Source of the DNA: a virus
Reading direction: 5' to 3' (one strand)
Length of the DNA: 22,953 bases
IMG/VR virus record: IMGVR_UViG_3300024252_000088
Coordinates: 1-22,953 of that record
Made by a program: the position numbers and the translations under genes. The notes below the pieces were generated by a model. The model saw only the letters and a list, made by a program, of their open reading frames with translations, had not been told where the DNA came from and did not search any database. Positions 4,456-13,421 of the stretch are shown in pieces (within the stretch, counting starts at the first letter, position 1; every line of letters begins with the position of its first letter).

Positions 4456-5367
4456 ATGACTGTTTACGGGCCGTATGAGGTAAAACATACATGGATGGGG
4501 CTTAGTACGGATACTAAACCTACAGATATTAACCCCGGAGATGAGTTTTTTGAGACGGATACGAAAGTCTGGTATCTTTATTCAGGCTCTGCCTGGGGTA
4601 TTGACGCGACTAAGGCTGTAGGAACAAATTTCACTACTTCGACAGACCCCGGCGTTTCAGCCGCAGTTACCGCAGCAACAGTTAATGCTTATGATGGAGT
4701 AGTTATTACTACCACCGCAGCAGGTAACGCTCAAACCATAGCAAATCCTACCGTAACTACTTTGCAAAAAGAATTTCTTGTAGCGAATAATGACACTTCG
4801 ACTGATTCGATTACAGTAAATTCAGTAGTACTTTCAGTAGGAGAAGCTCAAAAATTCTTCTGGGAAGGTTCTGCATGGCTAACTTTAGATGAGATGGTTG
4901 CTCACGCAGCCACACATACCAGCGGTGCAGATGATATTAGAGACGCGACTAATGCTTTAAAGGGTCTTGCTACAGCAGCTCAGATTACTACTCTTGAAGG
5001 TGCTTTACAAACCTCTGGTGGTGATTTAACTGGAGCGTTAAATGCAGCCTACGCCACAGTAGCCAGCCATGCCACAACTTCCGCAATCTGGGCAGCAGCG
5101 GGGAATATTATAAACTTCACCGGGACTGAAACTATTACAGACTTTCCTGCAGCTGATCAAGCTGGAGCCCAACGGGTTTTAATCTGTGCAGGTGCGTGTG
5201 TATTTACTCATGCTGGGAATATCACAGTCCAGGGCGGAGAAACATATACAGCAACTGCAAATGATGAAGTTACAGTAACTGCTCTTAGTACCACGACTTT
5301 TAAGCTTACTGTAAAGCCCCAAACTTGGGTGTCGCTATGGAATACAGTAATGAGTAATAAAACATAA
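4456..5367 (+). CDS. Tail fibre or adhesin protein, 303 aa
   Basis: Residues 1-50 are the YSGSAW-type module duplicated in the preceding gene. About residue 155 comes HAATHTSGADDI, the HA-x-THxxGxxD motif common in phage fibre proteins. Residues about 198-282 form a Thr/Ala-rich beta domain that recurs in the next gene (72 of 85 residues identical). The low lysine and many small residues fit a trimeric beta-structured fibre. It lies at the start of the adhesion module in the late operon, with a GAGGAG ribosome site. The receptor is unknown. Confidence 0.65.
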   Translation: MTVYGPYEVKHTWMGLSTDTKPTDINPGDEFFETDTKVWYLYSGSAWGIDATKAVGTNFTTSTDPGVSAAVTAATVNAYDGVVITTTAAGNAQTIANPTVTTLQKEFLVANNDTSTDSITVNSVVLSVGEAQKFFWEGSAWLTLDEMVAHAATHTSGADDIRDATNALKGLATAAQITTLEGALQTSGGDLTGALNAAYATVASHATTSAIWAAAGNIINFTGTETITDFPAADQAGAQRVLICAGACVFTHAGNITVQGGETYTATANDEVTVTALSTTTFKLTVKPQTWVSLWNTVMSNKT

Positions 5368-5389
5368 TAACTTTAAATAGAGGTATAAA

Positions 5390-6676
5390 ATGGCAAAGCA
5401 AACAATCGTTCAAGGTGATACTTTCGGGGAAGCCTGGGGCAGACAAAACACAATGAATACGGAGATATACGCCGGGCCGGATTACACTGGTGCGTATAAC
5501 GATGCTTATGCAACTGTAGCCTCGCATGCTACAACTTCAGCGATTTGGGCGGCTGCTGGTAATGTTATTAATTTTACTGGTGCGGAGACAATTACTGATT
5601 TTCCAGCTGCTGATCAGGCGGGGTCTGAAAGAACTTTGATTTGCGCCGGAGCTACTGTATTTACTCATGCAGGGAATATTACTGTACAGGGTGGGGCGAC
5701 CTATACAGCAGCGGCGAATGAATCAATAAAAGTTACAGCACTTACAACAACCACATTCCTTGTTAAACCTCCTGGAATTGCCACAGTTGCACAAATGTCC
5801 AAGCTCGATGCCATTGAAGCGTCAGCAGATGTAACCGACACAACGAATGTAACCGCAGCCGGGGCTTTAATGGATTCTGAGGTTGACGCCGATTTAAAGA
5901 CCCTTAGTCTTCCTGCCTCTACTACGATTTCAGCTTTTGGAGCAAGTTTAGTTGACGATGCAGCAGCTACAAATGCACGAACTACTCTTGGACTTGCAAT
6001 AGGCACGGATGTTTTAGCAGAGCAAACTATTGGTATTGCTGATGATAATCTTTTAGAAGTAGATGGTTCACCTAATAATGGTGAGTATGGAAAGTTTACA
6101 GCAAATGGTATTGAAGGTAAGACTGTTGCTGAAATGAAAACCGATTTAGGTACTGATTATGATACTGTTTGGATAGGTGCGGGAGCAATGGTACCTTGTA
6201 CGACTAATGGTGCAGCAGCTTCAACTGAAGAGTATGGGACAAATGATATTGATCTTGATATTTTGGCCTTTGATACAGGAGCTACAGAAGAAAGAGCGCA
6301 GTTTACCTTGGTGATGCCCGAAACCTGGGATAGAAGTACAGTTAAAGTGAAGTTCTTTTGGGGTAATGCAACTGGAGCAAGCGCAGCAGATACAGTTGAA
6401 TGGGGTATAAAGGCCGGTGCCTTGAGTAATGACGATGCGATTGATGCTGCTTTGGGTGGCGCTGTAGTGATAACAGATACGGTTATTGCAGATGGTGATT
6501 TGCACGTTACAAGCGCAACTCCTGCCTTGACAGTGGGTGGAACCCCCGCGCTTGGAGATTTAATTCAGTTTGAAGTTTATAGAAACACAGATGGTACAGA
6601 TGATATGGCGGAGGACGCATGGCTGATAGGTTGCTGGATTCAATTCTTAAAAACCAATACCGTGAGTGCGTGGTAA
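5390..6676 (+). CDS. Tail fibre protein with duplicated beta domain
   Basis: 428 residues. Residues about 39-123 are the beta domain shared with the previous protein (ASHATTSAIWAAAGN onward). Residues about 125-190 hold a 'MSKLDAIEASADVTD' linker typical of fibre shafts. The C-terminal ~180 residues, from WIGAGAM through the TEE...MPETWD and DAWLIG parts, look like a compact beta-sandwich tip found at the end of many phage fibre proteins. The product probably forms a fibre shaft with a C-terminal receptor-binding or capping module. The assignment rests on motif memory. Confidence 0.6.
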   Translation: MAKQTIVQGDTFGEAWGRQNTMNTEIYAGPDYTGAYNDAYATVASHATTSAIWAAAGNVINFTGAETITDFPAADQAGSERTLICAGATVFTHAGNITVQGGATYTAAANESIKVTALTTTTFLVKPPGIATVAQMSKLDAIEASADVTDTTNVTAAGALMDSEVDADLKTLSLPASTTISAFGASLVDDAAATNARTTLGLAIGTDVLAEQTIGIADDNLLEVDGSPNNGEYGKFTANGIEGKTVAEMKTDLGTDYDTVWIGAGAMVPCTTNGAAASTEEYGTNDIDLDILAFDTGATEERAQFTLVMPETWDRSTVKVKFFWGNATGASAADTVEWGIKAGALSNDDAIDAALGGAVVITDTVIADGDLHVTSATPALTVGGTPALGDLIQFEVYRNTDGTDDMAEDAWLIGCWIQFLKTNTVSAW

Positions 6677-6685
6677 GGGGGCTTT

Positions 6686-7570
6686 ATGTTTTATTTAAAT
6701 AATAGACGGAAGAACTTTAGAACATCCTATATGGTAGCCACAGGCGGAACAATAACCACAGATGGTGATTATAAAGTCCATACTTTTCTGCTTGCTGATA
6801 CTGGTACTGATTTTACAGTTACGAATCTTGGAGGTATTGGAACTGTTGAGTATCTTGTTGTTGGTGGTGGGGGCGGCGGTGGTGGTTATTATTATGCAGG
6901 CGGTGGTGGTGCTGGTGGTTATAGAAATAGCTATGCAAGCGAAACCTCCGGTGGAGGAGGAAGTACAGAGACCCCATTAAGTGTAACCGCACAAGCGTAT
7001 CCGATTACTGTAGGAGCCGGTGGGGCCGGTGGGGTCGGTGACACAGAGGGTATTGATGGCACAGATGGAGAGGATTCTATTTTTAGCTCCATTACTTCCG
7101 TTGGGGGCGGCGGTGGTGGTTCTGGAGCTAGAAACGGTATTGCTGGAGGTTCAGGTGGTGGCGGAGGGGTCGTTGGTGCAGGTGGTGCAGGAACTGCTAA
7201 CCAAGGGTACGCAGGCGGCTCCTCTGGAAATGTTGCGTCTGGTGGTGGTGGTGCCAGTGAAGTTGGTGGTAATGGAGATTCTTTAATAGGTGGAGATGGT
7301 GGAGATGGACTATCTTCATCAATAACAGGTTCACCAATAACAAGAGCTGGCGGTGGAGGTGGTGGAAGTTGGGGTACTACAGGAGGATCAACAGGAGGCT
7401 CTGGCGGGGCTGGCGGTGGTGGTGTAGGTTCAGATCAAGACCCATTAGTACAAGCAGGAGATGGAACAGATAACACCGGTTCAGGTGGTGGCGGAGGAAA
7501 TGGCGAAAGTGCAGCAGACGGTGGTGACGGCGGTTCAGGAATAGTAATTATAAGGTATCAATACAAATAA
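6686..7570 (+). CDS. Glycine-rich tail adhesin
   Basis: 294 residues. After ~55 residues of ordinary beta-like sequence comes VEYLVVGGGGGGGG, then about 200 residues dominated by runs of four to eight glycines with interspersed loops, closing with GGSGIVIIRY. This is the layout of the phage glycine-rich adhesin domain, in which polyglycine-II helices form a sandwich and the loops bind the host surface. Starts at the ATG at 6686 after a run of five G; an internal ATG at residue 16 is also possible. The glycine codon runs are slippage-prone and may vary between relatives. Confidence 0.75.
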   Translation: MFYLNNRRKNFRTSYMVATGGTITTDGDYKVHTFLLADTGTDFTVTNLGGIGTVEYLVVGGGGGGGGYYYAGGGGAGGYRNSYASETSGGGGSTETPLSVTAQAYPITVGAGGAGGVGDTEGIDGTDGEDSIFSSITSVGGGGGGSGARNGIAGGSGGGGGVVGAGGAGTANQGYAGGSSGNVASGGGGASEVGGNGDSLIGGDGGDGLSSSITGSPITRAGGGGGGSWGTTGGSTGGSGGAGGGGVGSDQDPLVQAGDGTDNTGSGGGGGNGESAADGGDGGSGIVIIRYQYK

Positions 7571-7577
7571 GGAAACC

Positions 7578-7640
7578 ATGACAACAATAAAACAAGCACT
7601 AATACAATACTATTCATCTGGCACAGGTGGGCAGCAATGA
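7578..7640 (+). CDS. 20-codon reading frame coupled to the next gene
   Basis: An ATG at 7578 opens 20 codons (MTTIKQALIQYYSSGTGGQQ) and its TGA overlaps the ATG of the next gene in an ATGA arrangement at 7637-7640. The ribosome site GGA is only four bases away. The downstream gene has GGTGGG upstream but no classic AGGAG. The short frame could feed ribosomes to the next start by coupling. It may be chance. Confidence 0.35.
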   Translation: MTTIKQALIQYYSSGTGGQQ

Positions 7641-8380
7641 AAACAATTAAAGACTATCTAATAGAAGGCGGGTATTACCATTTTACTCAATACGAACGTC
7701 TATACGCAGATTGCATAGCTTGTTTCGGTCAGCCAGACAGCGTACAGCTTCAGATGGTTTCTATCGCTGTTAAAGAGAAATGCCCGAAGCCTTCAATCCA
7801 TCCAGATATTTTAATTGCTGAAATACTCAATCCGATGGGGTTGATAACAGGGGATGAATTAGTGGCGTGGCTTGCAGGGGATTGGTCAATGTTTAAAGCT
7901 CAAGGTTACGCTGATATTCTTAATCCTCCTGTACCTGATCTTGGTGAAATGAGAGAGATTGGCTGGAACGAAGCAAGATACCAGATAAGAAGTATAACAG
8001 GTATTCACCCGTTGAGTCTTAACCAGGATGATTCAGTTTACAGGCTGATTAACCCTGAAATGATACTGCCCGTAGCCAAAGCAAACCCGATGAATAATAA
8101 GGCTTATGTCGCAGATGAACGGGATTGTGACGACTTTGTTAAAGGTACGCTGGGTTGGTTATCACGCTGCGGGTACGGGAATATTCTCTTTGGTAGGTCT
8201 GATGTAGTGTTAATGAACAATGGTGTAGAGGGAATACCTCACGTTATCCATCATATTTTAGATACAAATAATCAGCTTTGGATGTACGAACCACAGGTAA
8301 GCACATTTATCTGGAAATACGGAGATACACCGCCGATTTCAAATTGTGATGGGATTAAATTTTTAGGAATTAGAATATAA
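7637..8380 (+). CDS. Transglutaminase-like cysteine-peptidase-fold protein
   Basis: 247 residues. Residues 163-167 are DCDDF, followed at 201-206 by PHVIHH and at 217-220 by YEPQ. This Cys...His...Glu/Asp spacing is that of the bacterial transglutaminase-like cysteine peptidase fold (DC-x-DY/F ... GH ... D/E). The likely catalytic set is C164, H202 and D209 or E218. The N-terminal ~110 residues are unrecognised. Lying among adhesin genes, it may cut or crosslink a surface peptide or a fibre, which is inference. An eight-residue segment, LYADCIA and one preceding residue, recurs at the end of the next small gene. Confidence 0.5.
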   Translation: MKTIKDYLIEGGYYHFTQYERLYADCIACFGQPDSVQLQMVSIAVKEKCPKPSIHPDILIAEILNPMGLITGDELVAWLAGDWSMFKAQGYADILNPPVPDLGEMREIGWNEARYQIRSITGIHPLSLNQDDSVYRLINPEMILPVAKANPMNNKAYVADERDCDDFVKGTLGWLSRCGYGNILFGRSDVVLMNNGVEGIPHVIHHILDTNNQLWMYEPQVSTFIWKYGDTPPISNCDGIKFLGIRI

Positions 8381-8391
8381 CGGAGTTACGT

Positions 8392-8535
8392 ATGGCATTA
8401 GATGTTACATATTCAAATGTGATTAAGGATTTAGAGGAATCACAGCTTTATGACCATGACAACAGAGAAAAGGCTCGTGAGTCTGATCACTTTGTTAATA
8501 AGAAAGATGGTCTATATGCCGATTGTATAGCTTGA
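8392..8535 (+). pseudogene. 47-aa chimeric fragment
   Basis: ATG at 8392 after CGGAG; stop at 8533-8535. Residues 1-40 resemble the start of a phage portal protein (a DNREKARESDHFV-type helix, compare NRLALDDLNFV near the start of the true portal at 15535). The last seven residues, LYADCIA, come from a copy of the neighbouring 247-aa gene: 8511-8534 matches 7699-7722 at 21 of 24 bases. The stop follows directly. It looks like the scar of illegitimate recombination joining two gene pieces. It may still be translated. Confidence 0.5.
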
Positions 8536-8565
8536 TAACTTTAGTTAAATAAAAAGGAGTAAATA

Positions 8566-8928
8566 ATGGCAGGAATAAATAACTATCCCGGCTTTTTATC
8601 CGATATAGTTCAAGGAGATACAAAAGATTTTCGGATTGCTATTACTCTTGAAGGAGTTGCGGTTGATATAACCGGGAGTACGTTTTATCTTACTCTTGAT
8701 GTAGATAAAGTAATTGCAACTGCCCCGGAGTTAGAGGTTACAATAACTTCACTTAGCGACCCAACAAACGGTATTACTACAGGAACAATTACTGACACTG
8801 AAACTGCAGCGCTCACAGCCGGGACAATGTATTACTCACTGCGTTATGTTACTGCAGCGGGTAAAACTTACGTACTTGACATGGGTGAAATTACAGTACT
8901 TCCAGGAGTCTCTTCAAGGATAGCATAA
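8566..8928 (+). CDS. BppU-like baseplate or fibre-base protein
   Basis: 120 residues with a good AGGAG ribosome site. The pattern GDTKDFRI, then VDITGSTFYLTL, then GTMYYSLRYV and a closing GEITVLPG is that of the Ig-like N-terminal domain of phage upper baseplate proteins (BppU, DUF2479-like): a small beta-sandwich that attaches fibres to the tail. It precedes the 900-aa fibre by a single base, so the pair is translationally coupled and may work as adaptor plus fibre. Confidence 0.6.
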   Translation: MAGINNYPGFLSDIVQGDTKDFRIAITLEGVAVDITGSTFYLTLDVDKVIATAPELEVTITSLSDPTNGITTGTITDTETAALTAGTMYYSLRYVTAAGKTYVLDMGEITVLPGVSSRIA

Positions 8929-8929
8929 T

Positions 8930-11632
8930 ATGCCAGATTATACTTTTGACATAACTTCTAGTAATATAGCAGCTAATATAACTGAAGAAACTACAGCAGT
9001 TGAAGTAGCTGAAAATGTTTTAGAAGTAAATATAACTGAAAGTACTTTAGCAGCTGGGCTATCTGAGGATACCCTAACAACAAATATAACTACTGATTCG
9101 CTAGATGTTATAATTGCTGAAGGGTATACTTTTGCGGTTTCTGGTACAACTTCGCTTAGTCTTGGTACAGTTGGTATTAACACAGTTGCAATTACGTCTG
9201 ATGGAGGAGTTGACGATGTAACTCTTCCGGTGGCTACAAACGCTTCTGCCGGGATGGCCTCATCTGCGCATATAACTAAGCTTGAAGGTATACCATCTGA
9301 TGCTACCGCTGATCAAACTTCTATTGTAGGAATATCCGGGACACTTGCGGAGTTTAATACTGCGTTGTCAGATGGGACTTTTGCAACTGGTGGAGGTACT
9401 GTAACAGGTACGAATACTGGTACTAATACCGGAGATAATACTGTATGTACTTCTGGTACAGCAACAACTGCTACGACACTGGAAACCCCGAGAACCATTG
9501 GAGGAGAAACATTTGATGGTAGTGCTAATATAACGCTTCCCGGTGTTAATATTATAGGTGATCAAGATACCACTGGAAATGCATCCACCGCAACTATTGC
9601 GGGTACAGTTTCAGACAACGCAATAACGCTAGGTAAAATGGCTTCGGGAACTGCGGGGAATCTATTAACTTATGATACACTTGGTGATCCAGCTTTTGTT
9701 ACAACCGGATCAGCAACTCAAGTATTAACAAGTAATGGTGTTGGGGCTGAGCCAACATTTCAAACAATTGCTGCTTCACATGCTATCGTAACGTTGAATA
9801 CTACAGCGACTAATGGTGGACTAAGTTTAGATGTTCAGGAGTTAAATTTTCGTGCGGCAACTGATGCTCAAACCGGTTATGCTACTGCCGCGCATATTCA
9901 AGCTATAACAGCAAATACAGCAAAAGTAACTAATTCTACTCATACCGGAGATGTTACCGGGTCAACTACATTAACACTAGATAAAACTGCTATTACCGGA
10001 CAAGATTTAGTAACAGCTTTAGGCACTGATTACGTTGTAATTTCAGACACTACAGATAGTGGAAATTTAAAAAGAGCTTTAATTTCAGATGTAGCTAGTG
10101 CTGGTGGTGGAACTGGTATATATTGGGTATCTGAAATGACTGACTATTGGTCATCACCAATGACTGATTTTTGGGATTCAGCAATGGGTATAGTTGTGAA
10201 TGTAGTTTTAGAGGAAGGTGATGTTACTGAAACTACTGTGTCTGTTGTACCTGAATTAGGGACAAGTGCGGTGTTGGCTTCGGCTTCAACTTTAAGAGCG
10301 GGGTTGTTATCGAAGACTAAATTTGACGAGATTGAAGCAAATACTGTAAAGGTTGGTATAACCGCTGAACAAATAACAGCTATTAGTCATACTGCGGGGA
10401 TGGTACGGGATAATGCTAATCCTTTATTAGGCTTAGATTTACACTATACTTCTATAACTTCTCATGCAACAGTTACTCCCGCGTCAAATGATTATATGCT
10501 GATATCAGATACTAATGATTCTTCTATACTGAAAAAAGTTACCGTTAGTTCCCTTCAAACTGTTTTAGGGGATATTACACTTAGTACTAATTTAGATGTA
10601 AATGGGTATAGAATAGTAAATGGTTCTGGTGATGGGATGCTGATTGATACTTCTGATAGACTTGATGTTGGAGGAGCGGATTATGGGACAAAACTTGGTG
10701 GGGCTAGTCCTCCGCCGGGTGATGCTAATTCTTGGGGAAATTTTTCTAATTTTAGATGTGTAGGTGGAATAAATATAAAAGGTATGTATTCTGACGGTAG
10801 GTTTGGTGGAATATATATATACGATAGTGATAATTCTGGTAACAGAGCAACACTTGTTCAAATGGATTCTTCTCTTAGTACTAAGAGAATAATATTAGGT
10901 CAGTTTAGTAAACAAGATGATGATGATCAGATTATTTATATTGGCGGGAAGAATGCAGCGCTTGGTGGTATGGAATTATTAATGCGAGAAAGCGGAGCAG
11001 TTTCTGGTAAAATGACTGTTAATTCTATAGTACTTGATGGAGTAGAACGTTCTACTTGGCCGACAGTTAATATCTCTAATCTTCCGTATCATACGACAGA
11101 CTGGGACGGAGAAACAACCGTAGCACCGTCTAAAAACGCTATTCGAGATAAGATAGAGTCTCTTCCTGGAGGACATGCTTCGGTGACTTTAGCTACTTCA
11201 GCTACAGATATAGGTTTAGTAATTTCAGGAAGTCAAGAATTATCGTATAACAATTTAGCTGGAATTAAAGTTGATGTTACTGGCTATATTGGAATTGGTA
11301 CTATGACACCAAGTACAAAATTAGATGTTATCGGTACAGTTACTGCTACTGTGTTTAATTCTACTTCTTCTCGTAAGTTAAAAAAGAATATTAAAACATT
11401 TAAAAAGAATGCTCTTAAAATAGTAAACAGTATAAGTGTGAAAGAGTTTAATTTTAAGCGGGACAAGAAAAAATTATACCGAGTGGGATTTATTGCAGAT
11501 GATACAGATATTATATTAGCAGGAAAGGATAAGAATATTTTTGATGTTAACAACACGGTTGGAGTTTTATTAAAAGCTGTACAAGAGTTGAGTAAAAAGA
11601 TTACAAAGATAGAAAGAGGTGAGAGAAAATAA
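8930..11632 (+). CDS. Large tail fibre with C-terminal S74 chaperone
   Basis: 900 residues; the ATG at 8930 follows the previous stop and the ribosome site AAGGA. The N-terminus has degenerate NIT/DSL repeats; the middle contains fibre-shaft motifs such as STHTGDVTGSTTL and ASSAHITKLEGI. The last ~95 residues start at SSRKLKKNI (about residue 812) and end in a coiled coil (VGVLLKAVQELSKKI). This is the peptidase S74 / endosialidase intramolecular chaperone, which folds the trimeric fibre and then cleaves itself at the serine before the conserved K/R-LK-x-NI segment. It is likely the main side fibre or tailspike. Confidence 0.8.
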   Translation: MPDYTFDITSSNIAANITEETTAVEVAENVLEVNITESTLAAGLSEDTLTTNITTDSLDVIIAEGYTFAVSGTTSLSLGTVGINTVAITSDGGVDDVTLPVATNASAGMASSAHITKLEGIPSDATADQTSIVGISGTLAEFNTALSDGTFATGGGTVTGTNTGTNTGDNTVCTSGTATTATTLETPRTIGGETFDGSANITLPGVNIIGDQDTTGNASTATIAGTVSDNAITLGKMASGTAGNLLTYDTLGDPAFVTTGSATQVLTSNGVGAEPTFQTIAASHAIVTLNTTATNGGLSLDVQELNFRAATDAQTGYATAAHIQAITANTAKVTNSTHTGDVTGSTTLTLDKTAITGQDLVTALGTDYVVISDTTDSGNLKRALISDVASAGGGTGIYWVSEMTDYWSSPMTDFWDSAMGIVVNVVLEEGDVTETTVSVVPELGTSAVLASASTLRAGLLSKTKFDEIEANTVKVGITAEQITAISHTAGMVRDNANPLLGLDLHYTSITSHATVTPASNDYMLISDTNDSSILKKVTVSSLQTVLGDITLSTNLDVNGYRIVNGSGDGMLIDTSDRLDVGGADYGTKLGGASPPPGDANSWGNFSNFRCVGGINIKGMYSDGRFGGIYIYDSDNSGNRATLVQMDSSLSTKRIILGQFSKQDDDDQIIYIGGKNAALGGMELLMRESGAVSGKMTVNSIVLDGVERSTWPTVNISNLPYHTTDWDGETTVAPSKNAIRDKIESLPGGHASVTLATSATDIGLVISGSQELSYNNLAGIKVDVTGYIGIGTMTPSTKLDVIGTVTATVFNSTSSRKLKKNIKTFKKNALKIVNSISVKEFNFKRDKKKLYRVGFIADDTDIILAGKDKNIFDVNNTVGVLLKAVQELSKKITKIERGERK

Positions 11633-12655
11633 ATGGCTTATGGTGATTCAACAATAAGTGGAATAGTAGCAGGTACTCCATTAGCAATACGCACTACCGC
11701 TCAATTTGCTGGGGCTATAATGTCTTTAACCTGGAATGGAGTAGAGTTTATAGATGCCTATGATCATGGGAGACAATTACAATCTGCTGCGCAGTTTAAT
11801 GGTACTGGTGAAGATTATAATCCTACTGAGGCTGGTTCTTCTGCTGATGGGACTGGCCCTACAAGTAGTAGTTATTTGAATGGTATAAGCGCTTCCGGTA
11901 ATCATCTTGCTACAGAGATAAATATGGCTTTTTGGTTACCTGTTAATGGAGAAACTATCTCCAACCATATTCTAAATAAAGATGTTACAATTGGGCACGC
12001 TGTTTCATCACACATCATAAAATATTTAGTAGAGTTTCATGTTCCTATCGCACATACTCTTGGTCTTTTTGAATATATAACAGGTTATATGCCAGATATA
12101 TTCTCATCTTTCTGGACATATAATCCTAGAACAGAAGCAATCTCATCCCTATCAGGAGGGCCTGGGACTAGCGGGAATAATAATGAGCCGATAATATTTT
12201 CTTATGGGACTAATTATGCTATGGGTGTTTATTCTCCTGGATTTACTGCCGCTGATGGATCCGGGAGTGGGTATATTTGGTTTACTGAATCATTTTTTGG
12301 TGCAGGCATTGTAAAATGGTCTTTGTGGCATGGAATAACCTCTACACCAATTGGAGTTTATCCCTTTGAAGGTTATGTAATAGTTGGTAATCTTGCAGAT
12401 GTAAAAACTGCAATGACGCAACTTCATAATACTTTCTATCCACTGCCTGTAGAGAATAGTTATAAAGTAAATGGGGTTTTGTTAAATACTATTTTAAAGG
12501 CGAGAATATCTCCAGTTATTGCGAATACTGGTTTTCAAGTAGCTGGGGTAGATTTAGCGCAGTATTATGAGCGTTTGGCGTTAGGGAGTGCCCCTGCTAC
12601 GACAAATTTTAAAGTAAATGGTATAGATTTTAATGCGTTATTTCAAGCGAAATAA
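11633..12655 (+). CDS. Sugar-mutarotase-like tail protein with C-terminal repeats
   Basis: 340 residues. The first ~100 contain SLTWNGVEFIDAYDHGRQLQ, then NPTEAGS and DGTGP, a pattern I associate with galactose-mutarotase-like beta-sandwich proteins that bind sugars. Residues about 277-340 hold three short repeats (YKVNGVLLNTIL, FQVAGVDLAQYY, FKVNGIDFNALF), a type found at fibre tips. It closes the adhesion module and starts right at the end of the S74 fibre gene. A saccharide-recognition role in host binding is inferred. Confidence 0.45.
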   Translation: MAYGDSTISGIVAGTPLAIRTTAQFAGAIMSLTWNGVEFIDAYDHGRQLQSAAQFNGTGEDYNPTEAGSSADGTGPTSSSYLNGISASGNHLATEINMAFWLPVNGETISNHILNKDVTIGHAVSSHIIKYLVEFHVPIAHTLGLFEYITGYMPDIFSSFWTYNPRTEAISSLSGGPGTSGNNNEPIIFSYGTNYAMGVYSPGFTAADGSGSGYIWFTESFFGAGIVKWSLWHGITSTPIGVYPFEGYVIVGNLADVKTAMTQLHNTFYPLPVENSYKVNGVLLNTILKARISPVIANTGFQVAGVDLAQYYERLALGSAPATTNFKVNGIDFNALFQAK

Positions 12656-12706
12656 ATAAAAGAGTTTAATTAATGGAAATTTAATCTCTAAACACGGAGC
12701 AATAAA

Positions 12707-13057
12707 ATGACAACTGTAAAAGGAACTGATCGCAGACAAAAGAGTATCTTTAATTATTTAGTACTTGCTTTATTCGCCGCATACGCAGCTCTTTATACGC
12801 AGCAAAATACGGTTATTGCAGACCAGAAAGATGACTTTAAAGCTGAACAGGTTAAAATCGAACAAAAATTAGCTGAAAAAGTTGATAATAAGGTTTTAAG
12901 TGAAATGATAAAAGCAATTCATATTCAACAATCAATTGATAATGAACAGTGGAAAGAACAAAAAGTTACTAATGATAAAGTACTTGAGAATCTTCAAGAA
13001 CTTAATATTAATGTGATTAGGCTGAATGATAAACTGGACGTACAGAATGGCCGGTAA
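12707..13057 (+). CDS. Membrane-anchored coiled-coil protein, lysis cassette
   Basis: 116 residues after a CGGAG ribosome site. One membrane segment at about residues 15-33 (FNYLVLALFAAYAALYTQ) follows a basic N-terminus, and the remaining ~80 residues are a charged, heptad-like helix. An inner-membrane anchor with a periplasmic coiled coil is the layout of an i-spanin; it precedes the endopeptidase and the holin, which fits. No outer-membrane partner is seen, so accessory holin or anchor roles remain open. Confidence 0.55.
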   Translation: MTTVKGTDRRQKSIFNYLVLALFAAYAALYTQQNTVIADQKDDFKAEQVKIEQKLAEKVDNKVLSEMIKAIHIQQSIDNEQWKEQKVTNDKVLENLQELNINVIRLNDKLDVQNGR

Positions 13058-13073
13058 ATTAAGGGGGGTTTAA

Positions 13074-13421
13074 ATGAAACTTTCAGAAAAGCAACAGGTT
13101 TTTACTGCGTGTCTTGGTAGACTTATTTTATTTGCCAGTACTAAAGGTTATGGTCTTACGCAAGGTGACGGGTATCGTGATCCGAGGGTTTTTGGTGAGA
13201 TGGGAGAAAAGCGGAGTTATGCTTCGAAGAATTCTGTACATAAAATTCGGTTAGCTCATGATTTTAATCTGTTTATTGGTAGTGAACTTATTAAAGATGG
13301 TAGTCATGCGGCTTGGCGTGAACTTGGTGAGTATTGGGAAACGCTTCATGAAGATGCTCGTTGGGGTGGACGCTTTGATGATGGTAATCATTTTAGCTTT
13401 GAACATTGGGGGTGTAAGTAA
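13074..13421 (+). CDS. M15-family endolysin (peptidoglycan endopeptidase)
   Basis: 115 residues, the usual size of a single-domain M15 (VanY-like) phage endolysin that cuts the L-Ala-D-Glu bond of the peptide stem. The SVH-x6-D motif is present at residues 54-63 (zinc ligands H56 and D63), and the C-terminal NHF (H106) supplies the third ligand, followed by a second His at 111. There is no signal peptide, so it relies on the holin encoded next, whose start overlaps this stop by one base. The ribosome site is a run of G. Confidence 0.8.
   Translation: MKLSEKQQVFTACLGRLILFASTKGYGLTQGDGYRDPRVFGEMGEKRSYASKNSVHKIRLAHDFNLFIGSELIKDGSHAAWRELGEYWETLHEDARWGGRFDDGNHFSFEHWGCK

Noticed and set aside
6762-7286. 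Alternative-frame open stretches over the glycine-rich gene
   Set aside because: GGT/GGC-rich DNA yields Val- or Ala-rich open frames in shifted phases; only the glycine frame matches a known domain.
8938-9565. Several leftward open frames over the large fibre gene
   Set aside because: They are shadows of Thr/Ala/Ser-rich coding sequence, lack ribosome sites and oppose a clear S74 fibre gene.
4456-12655. Diversity-generating retroelement acting on the fibre genes
   Set aside because: No reverse transcriptase gene and no adenine-biased template/variable repeat pair were seen in the window.
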